A stretch of 64,000 nt of DNA, from the NCBI GenBank assembly GCA_964035795.1, contig OZ038320.1, forward strand, positions 15,176,030 to 15,240,029. The letters are read 5' to 3'. Position numbers and translations under genes: made by a program. Below, in pieces: positions 33,985 to 42,999 of the stretch; the stretch's first letter is position 1; each line of letters begins with the position of its first letter. The notes beneath the pieces were generated by a model. It searched no databases. It had not been told where the DNA came from and saw only the letters and a program-made list of their open reading frames with translations. This stretch comes from Pterobdella sp. o SKG-2022. Lineage: Eukaryota > Annelida > Clitellata > Hirudinida > Piscicolidae.

Positions 33985-34755
33985 GTCCAGCATTGCGTTC
34001 TCAATTTCTTTAGTGCTTTCTAGGTCGGTGTCTCTCGCCAGTGTCAACATAATTTATTGCTTTTCTTCCTCTTTTTGGGTTTCATACCAAAGGTTGCCAC
34101 AGAACAAGTTTCGAGGCTATGTCTTCTCGGTGCCGAACACAATGACCGGCAAGTCTCGGTCTACGCTCTCTAATCTTACAGCTTTATTTTGGCAGATCAC
34201 CGTACAGTTCTTCATTTGTAACGTGTTGTTTCCAAGATATGTTTAGTGCCATTCTAAGCATTCTGGTATAAGCTCCATCTAGTGATTTAGTTAAAGCAGA
34301 AGTAAGAGTCCACGTTTCAGAGTTATAGAGCAGCATTGACTTGACCGTCACCAGAAGTAACCTGATATTTATTTCTCTCCTCATTGATGACTTTGAGATT
34401 TTTTTGAGTTTGTGACAAGCCATCCATGCCTGCGCCTTCCTAGCTCTCACATCGTGTTGACAGCATTTCATCCAACCACTTAATTACTTGAAATTGTCAA
34501 CTTCTTCGATGAAACCATCACTGATAGATTTGATTTCATTGATACTATCCTCGTTAAACCTCATCATTTTGGTCTTTTTAGCATTGCAGTATAATTCATT
34601 TTTTGCAGCTTCGGATTCAACTCGGTTTAGGAGCTTTTTGGTCTGAGCTATTTCGTGACATATGAGGGCGATATCGTCAGCATAATCGAGATCAGTTATT
34701 ACTTCCGCTAGATATCGACGACTTCTTTTTGGATTAAGAATGAAGCCAAGTTCTT
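33985..34755 (-). pseudogene. LINE-G fragment: RT catalytic box and C-terminal region
   Basis: The minus strand from 34745 reads LGFILNPKRSRRYLAEVITDLDYADDIALICHE, with an intact YADD box, then NAKKTKMMRF and, in the ORF 34184-34471, a region ending LLLVTVKSMLLYNSETWTLTSALTKSLDGAYTRMLRM and HVTNEELYGDLP. This is the palm-to-tail part of another LINE family, also present at 55450-57300 on the plus strand. It is 5' truncated against the Ty3-type sequence and has a stop near 34485. The tail continues degenerate to about 33990. Confidence 0.75.
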
Positions 34756-34762
34756 TATGCCT

Positions 34763-35887
34763 TTATTCCCATTTGAATTCATTTTGAGTTTCTAATTCAT
34801 CTAACGATCCTCTTATTGATCTGATATCTTGTATAAATATTGAATAATATGTAACCATACCCAAAAACGATTTGATTTGCTTCTTATTGGCTGGTGCGGG
34901 CATATTGATTATGGCTTGTATTTTTACTGGATCAGGTTTACGACCATGTTTATTCATGACATTACCAAAGAATTTAACCTCTCTTTTTGAAAAAGAAAAT
35001 TTTTCTAGTTTAACACAAAAACAAAATTCATCGATTCGTTTAAATAGGGCCAATACATTTTCATCATGCTCTTCTAATGTCTTACCGGTTACAATCACAT
35101 CGTCGAGGTAAGCTGCACAGCCCTTAAGACCGGCTATTAGATTATCCATTGCTTCTTGAAAAATTCCTGGAGCACATTTAACTCCGAAAGGTAGTCTCTC
35201 ATATTGAAATAATCCTTTTGGTGTTGTTATCGTTAATAATTCCTTTGATTTATCTTCTACTTCTATTTGTAGATATGCATCAGTAAAATCAATTTGTGTA
35301 AACCACGCTCCTCCATTAAGTTTGGTAAAAATATCATCTGGAGTGGGTAGTGGATGGGTATGACTTTCAAACACTTTATTTAAACCTGTTTTAAAATCTG
35401 CACATATCCTGATATTACCGTTAGCTTTTGTTATTGCAACAATTGGTGCCGCCCACTTGCTAAAGTCGACCTTCTTAATCACTCCATCGTTAATAAGTCT
35501 ACCCAATTCTTTTTCTACTAGTTGTTCACGTCCATAGGGAATTTTTCTGGGTTTGCAAAATACTGGTTTTGCTCCTTCTTTGATAGAAAGTTTTGCTTTT
35601 GTTAGTTTACAAAGACCTAATCCGTTTTTAAAAATATTAAGATATTTTGCTTTAATTTTTTTTATTAGATCCGTATCTTTTTTAATAGACATGATAGAGA
35701 TATTGTGGTTTTCCAAATCAGTAGAAAGTTTTCTAAATTGTGGTAGTTTTTTCATCCAGTCCAAACCCATTATGTCATTTACTTCTTGAGAAACATAACA
35801 GCTACCGTAACCATTGAAATTTTTCCATAAAAATTCGGTTTCAAATTGTCCCATTACCTCAATTCGGCTGCCATTAGCAGCTTTCAA
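34763..35887 (-). pseudogene. Ty3/gypsy-type pol: end of protease and reverse transcriptase
   Basis: This 374-residue ORF is the longest in the window. It covers the end of a retroviral-type protease and an RT of the LTR-retrotransposon type: KPRKIPYGREQLVEKELGRLINDGVIKK (around 110-140), WAAPIVAITKANGNIRICADF, FTQIDFTDAYLQIEV with the first catalytic Asp (around 205), LPFGVKCAPGIFQEAMD, and AAYLDDVIVTG with the YLDD box (around 265). The ORF stops right after the thumb motif KSFLGMVTYYSIFI, where the RNase H should begin; LINE-G sequence follows directly. No integrase or LTR was found. The RT residues look intact, but the gene is cut on both sides. Confidence 0.9.
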
Positions 35888-35990
35888 ATTCCACTGCGCT
35901 TTATCTAATTTTGGACTTCCGATTTTTTTCCATGTTTCTTCACTTATTATTGTGACTTCCGCTCCACAACCTAATTATCGCACAAGCGAT
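35888..35990 (-). pseudogene. Ty3/gypsy-type protease active-site region, catalytic Asp lost
   Basis: Directly upstream of and in frame with the RT ORF, the minus strand reads LLGCGAEVTIISEETWKKIG. Retropepsins have D-[ST]-G-A at this point; here the Asp position is Gly and the Thr/Ser is Cys. Upstream the frame joins gag-like sequence within about 30 bp, so the end of gag (usually with a zinc knuckle) and the start of the protease have been deleted. Confidence 0.65.
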
Positions 35991-36494
35991 TTACTATGCC
36001 TCCATATGTTCTCATCGGCATGAAAGATTTTTTAACCAAATTGAAAAATTCAAACCTTTTCTTGTATAAAGAAACTTTGTCTCCGAATAGTTTCTCCATA
36101 TTCTTTTTGCTTTCTCATAATCAATGTCTGTAGCTCTTTTTGGAAAAATTGCGTCTGTAAATAGACTATACGAGCGGGCATCCAATTTATTTATTATTTA
36201 GTTAGACTTGCTCCTTTCAGACATATCTGCTTCTTCGGTATTCACTAAATCTTCAAACCGGGAAATCCACTTCGTGAAAGTACACCCTGAGACAGGGTCA
36301 TGTGAGAAATTTTTCAGTCGGTTTGCAAAATTTGTTGATTTAGTGTTTGAACTAGGAAGTGTAAGGCTTTGAACAATGCTAAAAATTTTTTTTCTCTGTT
36401 AGCTGCTTCTTCTCGGTGCACTTTTTCTTCTTCCTCTCTGCGAATTCTTTTTTCTCTTTTTTGTTCACTTTCTCTCATGAATTTCAGCAACATA
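35991..36494 (-). pseudogene. Ty3/gypsy-type gag fragment
   Basis: On the minus strand next to the gap, a charged helical stretch (LLKFMRESEQKREKRIRREEEEK, then ALFKALHFLVQTLNQQ) is followed after a stop by SYSLFTDAIFPKRATDIDYEKAKRI. This is a gag-type layout upstream of the protease; the gag assignment is from position and character, not a diagnostic motif. The upstream part runs into the assembly gap. Confidence 0.55.
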
Positions 36495-36694
36495 NNNNNN
36501 NNNNNNNNNNNNNNNNNNNNNNNNNNNNNNNNNNNNNNNNNNNNNNNNNNNNNNNNNNNNNNNNNNNNNNNNNNNNNNNNNNNNNNNNNNNNNNNNNNNN
36601 NNNNNNNNNNNNNNNNNNNNNNNNNNNNNNNNNNNNNNNNNNNNNNNNNNNNNNNNNNNNNNNNNNNNNNNNNNNNNNNNNNNNNNNNNNNNNN
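36495..36694. other. Assembly gap (200 N)
   Basis: Two hundred consecutive N. Predicted ORFs that cross it are not meaningful. It lies between a minus-strand LTR-retrotransposon gag and a plus-strand LINE, so the true distance and even the join are uncertain. Confidence 0.99.
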
Positions 36695-37545
36695 ACTTCT
36701 TGCAAACATATACGAGTTTCTATATATTAATAACAGAAACTACCCACAACAGAAAATAGAAAATATATCCTGCGAAAATTCATGGGAAAACTTTAAGGTC
36801 TCTGTATATAGCGCTTGTGAGAGAATACTGAGCTTTAGAAAGCGTAAAAACCGAGACTGGTTTGAAGAAAACGACGTGAAAATACAATCATTACTAGAAT
36901 CTAAGTCGAAGGCATATAATGCTTTGTCCAAGTGTGTGACCAGTTCTCATAAATTTTTAAGTTTGAAATCCAGGTTTAATTCCATCAAAACCGAAATACA
37001 GCGTGAATAAAGAAAGATGCAAAATACTTGGTGGAGTAAGAGGGCTGATGAGATCCAATTAACAGCTGACACTAAGAACACCAGAGTATTTTACAGTCTA
37101 TTGCGCAAGGCTTATGGCCCTTCTAGTTTCTCTATTACGCCTTTGAAAAGCAAAGATAATAAGCATCTCATTCGCGACCCATTCGGTATTCTAAACAGAT
37201 GGAAAGAACACTTTGACGACCTCATAAATAGACCTTCAGTATTTAATTTAGAGCTAGTTGAATTCATTTTAACCAAACCGGTTGAAGACGCTTTGGGTGA
37301 CGAAATTACAGCAGAGGAAGTGAAAGAGGCAGTTCAAAAACTGAACTCTGGTAAATCCCCTGATATGAACGGCCTTCTCGCAGAATTCTTTCATTGTGCT
37401 GGTCCAGTGGTGATGGGTCATCTGCCTACTCTATTACAAACAGCTTGGAGAACTGAGACTATTTTCGAGGATTGGAGAGACTCTTTGTTAGTTGTGCTTT
37501 ATAAGGGAAAGGGTTCTAAAAACGATTGCAGCAACTACTGTTCTT
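36695..37545 (+). pseudogene. LINE-H linker and start of RT, truncated by another LINE
   Basis: Two ORF pieces (to 37010, and 37017-37604) encode a LINE linker and RT entry: RKRKNRDWFEENDVKIQSLLESKSKAYNA, a TWWSKRADEIQLTADTKN..FYSLLRKAYGP stretch, NRWKEHFDDLINRPS, AVQKLNSGKSPDMNGLLAEF (normally LK.GK.PG.D.I..E) and FEDWRDSLLVVLYKGKGSKNDCSNY. A single stop lies near 37007. After DCSNY, where the RT would read RGI, the sequence jumps at about 37545 into the endonuclease of another LINE. The element is therefore cut at its RT start. Confidence 0.8.
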
Positions 37546-38010
37546 GGGGAGTCTGTGTTCACCTTTGTTTCGGTCTATGCCCCACAAGTTGGTCGTCCGA
37601 ATGAGGAAAAAACAATTTTTTATGATGAGTTGCAGAAATGTATTTCAAAAATACCATCTTTTGAGATTCTCATTCCAATGGGTGACTGGAATGGGCATGT
37701 TGGTGAGAAAGCTGGTGGTTTTGAGGACGTGCATGGCGGTTTTGGTTATGGCACCCGTAACTCTGAAGGTGAGCGGATTTTAGAATTCGCAATGGCCAAC
37801 AATCTTTATTTCGCCAACACTTTTTTTAATGAAAAGGGAGTCCCATCTTGTGACCTATAACTTCGGTAGTTCCAAGTCCCAGATTGACTTCATTCTTTAT
37901 CGAAAAACTTTCAAAAATATGGTAAAAAATGTCAAAGTCATTCCTGGAGAAGAATGTGCATTGCAACACCATCTGTTGGTCTGTGCTCTTGTTCACACTA
38001 TACGAAGGAG
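37545..38010 (+). pseudogene. LINE-B endonuclease, C-terminal half
   Basis: The ORF 37492-37860, from about residue 19, reads VFTFVSVYAPQVGRPNEEK, then LIPMGDWNGHVGE with the catalytic Asp and Asn (GDWN; around residue 62-66) and GFGYGTRNSEGERILEFAMANNLYFANTFF. After a frameshift near 37850 it continues as SSKSQIDFILYRK and PGEECALQHHLLVCAL, which holds the final His motif. The N-terminal third, with the Glu, is absent because of 5' truncation. Confidence 0.8.
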
Positions 38011-38548
38011 TGTGAAACGGAAGTTTAACCCTCGTCTTCGAACCTGGAAACTCCGAGATCTAGCAGTTGCAAGAGTTTGCCATTTCTTCAAGCGCCAAGT
38101 TAACAGGGGCTCAGGTCATGAATTTTCCAAACGTGGAGGAAATATGGGCTCATCTCAAAAAGTCCCTTCTTGAAACCTTTTCAGAGGTCTGTGGTACATC
38201 TCTGAACCACCAGTGAAAACGCCAAACATGGTGGTGGAACGCCAAAGTAGATGACGCTGTGAATGAAAATAGAAACCGATATAAGGCTTTTAAAAAGCTT
38301 CAAATTCAAGGGCTATTTAATGAAGCTAACATAGCTAAAGAAGCTTATAACGAGTCTAAGCGTGTTGCTAAGCGTCTTGTTTGGTTGGCAAAAAGCGAAG
38401 CGGAAAGAGATGCATTTTCTGCTATTACATCCGGCTGTAATGAAATATATAACTTGGTCAGGCAGATAGACAGTCATAACCGTGATGTAATAGGTGATAA
38501 ATGTGTCAGAAATGATGCTGGTGAACTCACTTCAAGTGATGCCCAAAA

Positions 38549-39655
38549 ATGAATGCCTGGGTTGAACATCATAAAAGGCTATCAAATGTTGAGTTCGATT
38601 GGGCTAGCGAGTCTCTTACTTTTGTCTCACCGATCCTTGGCCCTCCTCCTTCTGTCACACTTTCACAGATCAGTGATGCTATTAAGAAAATGAAGTGTCG
38701 CAAAACAGCAGGACCTTCTGGCATAGTGGCCGAAATGTTAAAGGCGTCTGGTTCTGTAGGTTTAGAAGTCTTGGCCCGCTTCATGAAATCAGTTATTGCT
38801 GAAGGTGTTATTCCTGCTGATTGGCGTGATAGCATCATTGTAAACCTCTACAAAGGTAAGGGGGATGCTTTGGATCGAGGAAATTATAGAGGCCTCAAGC
38901 TGACAGATCATGTGATGAAGCTTGTTGAGCATGTCCTAGAGTGACGAATCAGGAAGATGGTGGATATTAATGAAATGCAGTTTAGCTTCGTGTCTGGTAG
39001 AAGCACCACTGATACAGTTTTTATTGTTCGTCAGTTGCAGGAAAAATATCTAGCCGTCAAAAACCATTCTTTTTTGTTTTCGTCGATTTAGAGAAGGCCT
39101 TTGATCGAGTTTCGCGCAAAGTGTTTCGGTGGGCAATGAAAAAGCTCGGGGTTGAAGAATGGGCTGTCCGTGTAGTTCAGAGCATGTATAGTGGAGCAAA
39201 AAGTCAAGTACGCATTAATAACCAGCTCAGTGATGAGTTTGGTGTAAATGTTGGTGTAAATCAATGATCTGTATTGAGTCCTTTACTTTTTATTCTTGTT
39301 TTGGAAGCTATGTCTAGAGAGTTAAGAACCGGTGTTCCTTGGGAACTTTTACATGCTGATGACCTGGTTTTGATCTCAAAATCGCTAGACGATTGTATAT
39401 CCAAATTTGAAAAATGGAAACTGGAAATAGAAATTAAAAGAATGAGGGTGAACTCCAAAAAAACAAAATTCATGTTACTCGGTTCTGAAAACTTGAAGGA
39501 TTCTGGAGCTTTTCCTTGCAGTGTATGCCGCAAAGGTGTTAGCGTCAACTCAGTTTTTTGCTCCACATGCTTTCATTGGGTCCACAAAAGATGTAGTGGT
39601 TTGACTGGAAGACTGAAGGATCAGGCTTATGTATGTCCTCGCTGTCTCAATTTAG
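38549..39655 (+). pseudogene. LINE-B reverse transcriptase and PHD-like finger
   Basis: ORF 38549-38944 holds the RT entry (KMKCRKTAGPSGIVAEML; ADWRDSIIVNLYKGKGDALDRGNYRGLKLTDHVMKL). The sequence then continues in shifted frames with EMQFSFVSGRSTTD and FVDLEKAFDRVSRKV (first catalytic Asp). ORF 39274-39849 resumes with SPLLFILVLEAMSREL and LLHADDLVLISK, where the box is HADD instead of YADD. It ends with a PHD/RING-like finger CSVCRKGVSVNSVFCSTC..WVHKRCSG..YVCPRC (residues about 88-127). The finger looks intact; the RT is interrupted several times. Confidence 0.8.
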
Positions 39656-39712
39656 CGCCACCTTTGGATTATAGGCCTATCACAGAAATTATTGTTGGTA
39701 ATGCCACAATGT

Positions 39713-39925
39713 ATGTATATATAATAAAAATAATATCTATATTAGATTATACTGCCGTAAATGTCCCAGTAGCTGGAGTATACAGCAGTGGGCTAATACA
39801 CTTTCCCCACTCAGCTTTTTTGAGTGGATCCGCATTTTCCAGGCCATAGGATTCCATATCCTTTTCAACACAACTCAACCAAGTTCTTGCTGGTCTTCTA
39901 GGCAGAGGAAGTTCGAGCACGTCTT

Positions 39926-39928
<3 letters not shown>
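39713..39928 (-). mobile_element. LINE-C 3' end, inverted against the preceding LINE
   Basis: In reverse it matches 8700-8915: KDVLELPLP.RPARTWLSCVEKDMESYGLENADP, then the 3' block GGCAGTATAATCTAATATAG. Its 3' end meets the 3' side of the plus-strand LINE-B fragment, tail to tail. Confidence 0.8.

Positions 39929-40001
<73 letters not shown>
39928..40001. repeat. (TA)n microsatellite
   Basis: About 37 uninterrupted TA units between two LINE fragments, both on the minus strand. Confidence 0.95.
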
Positions 40002-40005
<4 letters not shown>

Positions 40006-40009
40006 GCAG

Positions 40010-41290
40010 CAACTCGTTTTCAAGTATTGCCATTGCTTTGCAAACAGTTTCTGGTTTGGAGGTGGCTTTTAAAACCCGCAGAGAACTTGCACATCTTTCC
40101 ACAAATGCCACATATATGAAAAGATTCAGGATGGATGGATAAGTGAGAGTATTAAAAATATGGACTTTTTCATGCCTTTTCATGCCACCTACACTTTTGC
40201 AGATTTTGCCTCAGATGTTACAAATATTGCTATACGGCATTAGGTAAATAGAATTCTGACGAGTAGTGTGCACTGAGCTTACTTTCTCATGCTTGGCCGA
40301 AGAAACACGACGTCGATGGGACCTTAAATGACTCAGAAAACCCGCCCTGCTCAAACATGGTCTCCCACAATGACCGCACGTCAGTTCTGTTACATGCTCG
40401 ATGATGTTTCCTTTCCGAAGATCGCGTCTAAGTCTAGCGTGTTTCCGTCTGCTTTCTTCAAAACGACCGGTTGTTTCAAAACTTACTTTCCTCCAAGTTA
40501 ACCTGTTTTGTGCTTGTGTTTCCCATGAAACGGAGTTTATGCCGCATTTTTTGAAGGTTTGTTTCAAGCAATCTTTGAATCGTTTTTTGGGTTTGTGAGC
40601 CAATCTTTTTCCATCGGTAAGTTGCCCATAAAATATTTGCTTTGAAATCCGTTCGATGGGCAATCTTACTAAGTGTCCGCTCCATCTGAACTGTTGCTTG
40701 GAGATTAGGACTTCGATGCTACCGATATTTGCCATCTCAAGTATTTCGGTGTCGCTGATGTGCATCTGCCATTTTATGCCCAGAATCTTACGCAGACACT
40801 GTTGGTTAAAACGCTCAAGTTGTTTCAGGTGCCTGGTATATGTGGTCCAAGTTTCACTAGCATAAAGAAGGACAGTTAGAACACACGCATTATAAACTTT
40901 AACCTTCGTGCGTATAGAGATACCATGGCGACTCCAAAGACGCTTATGCAAGATGCCAAATGCGTGGCTGGCTTTGCTTATTCTTAAGCCCATCTCATCA
41001 TCAATAGAGTTACTGTAATTAAGAGTACTTCCAAGATATAAAAACTTTGGAACGACTGCCAGATTTTGTCAGTAGACATAGATTGATGGCTCGACATATG
41101 TTTTTCCAGGAGTTGGTTGGTACATCAAAATAGTTTTTTTCAAACTGATAGTCAATTCCAACGTAGTGCACGCAGCTTCAAAAGAATCCATCAGATGCTG
41201 CAATTCCATCTCGGTGTGAGTCAGCAAAGCACAGTCGTCTTCATAAAGCAATTCACGTATCACGCCCATCATTGTTTTGGTTCTGGCAGT
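40010..41290 (-). pseudogene. LINE-D: RT end, tail domain and C2H2 zinc fingers
   Basis: The ORF 41069-41272 holds the end of the RT palm with LLYEDDCALLTHT (YADD changed to YEDD) and ISLKKTILMYQPTPGKTY. The ORF 40211-40993 (260 residues) holds the tail: ISKASHAFGILHKRLWSRHGIS, VYNACVLTVLLYASETW, WQMHISDTEILEMA and QQFRWSGHLVRLP. Near residue 200 it has a classical finger CGHCGRPCLSRAGFLSHLRSHRR (C-x2-C-x12-H-x3-H, with an extra Cys). A second finger, CGICGKMCKFSAGFKSHL, follows in another frame at 40110-40040. Fingers at the C terminus presumably bind nucleic acid. It is truncated at 41290 and frameshifted near 41000. Confidence 0.8.
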
Positions 41291-41394
41291 GAAGCGTTTG
41301 ATGTTAAAAAGCTTATCAGTGGTTCGATAGTGAATGTAGACACCTTCACTACTGTCTTATTTTAAATAATAATTTTTTGACATTTAAAACTAAA

Positions 41395-41600
41395 TTATGT
41401 AGTTTTGAAGTATAAAATTCGACTATTCGAGCCGCCATTATAACTTCGAAAGGCCACCTTCGATTGGCGCCAAAAAACTTTACCCGTTTGTGTCTAAAGA
41501 AGTTCCAAGGTACGAAGCATTGCTTTAAGATTAGCCAATCAGCTATGTACCAATCATATGCTTTATTAGGATTTTGTTACAATTCATTATATGTATAGTC
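41395..41600. repeat. Dispersed repeat X, copy 2
   Basis: 41400-41465 matches 58525-58625 in the same orientation (GCCATTATAACTTC and GGCCACCTTCGATTGG). 41503-41597 matches 25366-25445 in reverse. No ORF is present. It immediately precedes the MULE region. Confidence 0.65.
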
Positions 41601-41989
41601 TTTGGTCATTTCTATTTCTCCCGCTAAGAAAGCATTTTTTCTGGTCATCTATTTCGATTTTTCTGGCTAAGAAAGCCAATTTTTGAAGTCAAAAAATTTT
41701 AGTTTTTTAAAAATATTAATTTTTCAGAATGTTTAAATATTTACGGTTTTTACACAAAACCTCATTTATTTTATATATATTAATGCAGCAGAATGTTCGA
41801 ATATTTACGGATTTTACAAAATTAAGTGAGAAAGTCTATTAAATTACAGGAATTTTGAATGCTCCATAGAGAAGCACACACTTACCCAAGATTGAAATTG
41901 TTGAACAGGCTTAAATTGAATAAAATTTGTTCAATATGCAATATAAAAATAGTAAAAACTAATTCAAATTCTTTTAAATACAGCAGTGT

Positions 41990-42475
41990 TTTCCAAATGC
42001 TCAATCTGTCAAAGTACCTGCTTCAGTGAAACAGGTCTTTAAAGGCATATTATTAAGATGCATCCTGAGCTTGTGAATGAAAGGTTGGAATTTTAAAGGC
42101 GGATTTTAGCTCTAAATTGTTCAATTTAAAGTGATTTATTTTTTCAAATATTAATGTATTAGAATGTTTAAACATTTTTGGATTTAACAAAAATTAAGTG
42201 AGAAAGTCTATTAAATTACAGGAATTTTTAATGCTTTGTATGTCAAAGAGTTTGCACCACTAAAAGAAGTTTGAAGAGGCATATGACATTAACACATCTT
42301 CAGGCGGTACAAAAAAGGTTTGATTTTGAAATTATTTTTAAAGAAGACTGATTAAATATACATCCAAAATCACCCCATGCCAGCGTCGTATTTCATTTAG
42401 GTTTATGCAACATTAAGTTTAAATCAAAAAATAGTCTAGTAAAGCATAAAGAGCAAACACACACTGACCCAAGGT
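41990..42475 (+). pseudogene. Three C2H2-like zinc-finger exons of the MULE
   Basis: Finger 1 (42007-42064) reads CQSTCFSETGL*RHIIKMH, with a stop inside it. Finger 2 (42241-42298) reads CQRVCTTKRSLKRHMTLTH. Finger 3 (42430-42475) reads CNIKFKSKNSLVKHKEQTH and, if the Cys is complete, follows the same C-x3/4-C ... H-x4-H plan. The intron-like DNA before fingers 1 and 2 is duplicated: about 80 bp including AAGTGAGAAAGTCTATTAAA occurs near 41820 and again near 42195, so at least one finger exon arose by local tandem duplication of about 370 bp. Exon borders are inferred. Confidence 0.55.
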
Positions 42476-42529
42476 AGAAATTATTAAACAAGCTTAAATG
42501 AAAATTCATTATTTATTACGTTTTTTCAG

Positions 42530-42830
42530 AATTTGAGAATTGGAAGATTGCTGTGGAAGATTTATTTTGTATTTTTCCGTAATGGGACATTCAGGCCTAA
42601 ACTAAATCGCACAAGAAGGCTGAAAATTCAAGGATCTGCAAAAATAAATGGATCATGCAAGGCAATGATCTCTGCAAAAATTTCCAATACCGTTAATAAT
42701 TTTAATATAATTTTAAAATATTTTGTTAAAAGCTTGTCTTTCATAGGCGAAATAAAAGTTTTGTTTCAATCGACCCACCATGGACATGGAGCTGACCAGC
42801 AACATCTTTTTTTTCAGAGATAAGGAAAAA
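42530..42830 (+). pseudogene. MULE N-terminal FAR1/SWIM-type zinc-binding domain
   Basis: ORF 42533-42823 reads FFRNGTFRPKLNRTRRLKIQGSAKINGSCKAMISAKIS near residues 15-55 and ends IKVLFQSTHHGHGADQQHLFF. In animal MULE/ZSWIM proteins this module is 'C.RSG......G.R..K..G..K....CPA......G...V.Y..THYGH...L.HL'. The order GK.NGSC and STHHGH fits. A GTAAGG-like donor is not obvious after the ORF; a splice before RDKEKSEIAKMIQLGEHI is possible. Confidence 0.55.
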
Positions 42831-42999
42831 TCTGAAATTGCTAAGATGATTCAGCTTGGTGAACATATATTAAAAAATAATAACTACCTATTTTCACAAG
42901 GAATTTTTTTGTCTATCATTAGAAATAATTTTTTCGAATAAAATTTTTAGAATGAAAAACTCAATTTCTATTTTAGATATTCCTTACGATACTATTCTG

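Larger units (their letters stand above)
37545..39712 (+). mobile_element. 5'-truncated PHD-type LINE (LINE-B group), nearly continuous
   Basis: It starts inside the endonuclease and runs through linker, RT and zinc finger to about 39712, where an inverted LINE-C tail begins. Its pieces are the endonuclease (37545-38010), linker (38030-38550), RT (38549-39440) and PHD-like finger (39500-39655). Frames shift or stop near 37858, 38172, 38552, 38943, 39040 and 39266. The C-terminal tail expected after the finger is absent. Confidence 0.8.

Noticed and set aside
36314..37010. ORFs spanning the N gap
   Set aside because: They join unrelated sequence through 200 unknown bases; only the parts outside the gap carry signal.
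39700..39930. Twin priming as the cause of the inverted LINE-C tail
   Set aside because: Twin priming inverts the 5' part against the 5' side of the 3' part. Here the fragments meet tail to tail and belong to different LINE families.
39875..40183. ORFs reading IYIYIY on both strands
   Set aside because: Translations of the (TA)n tract joined to LINE-D sequence.
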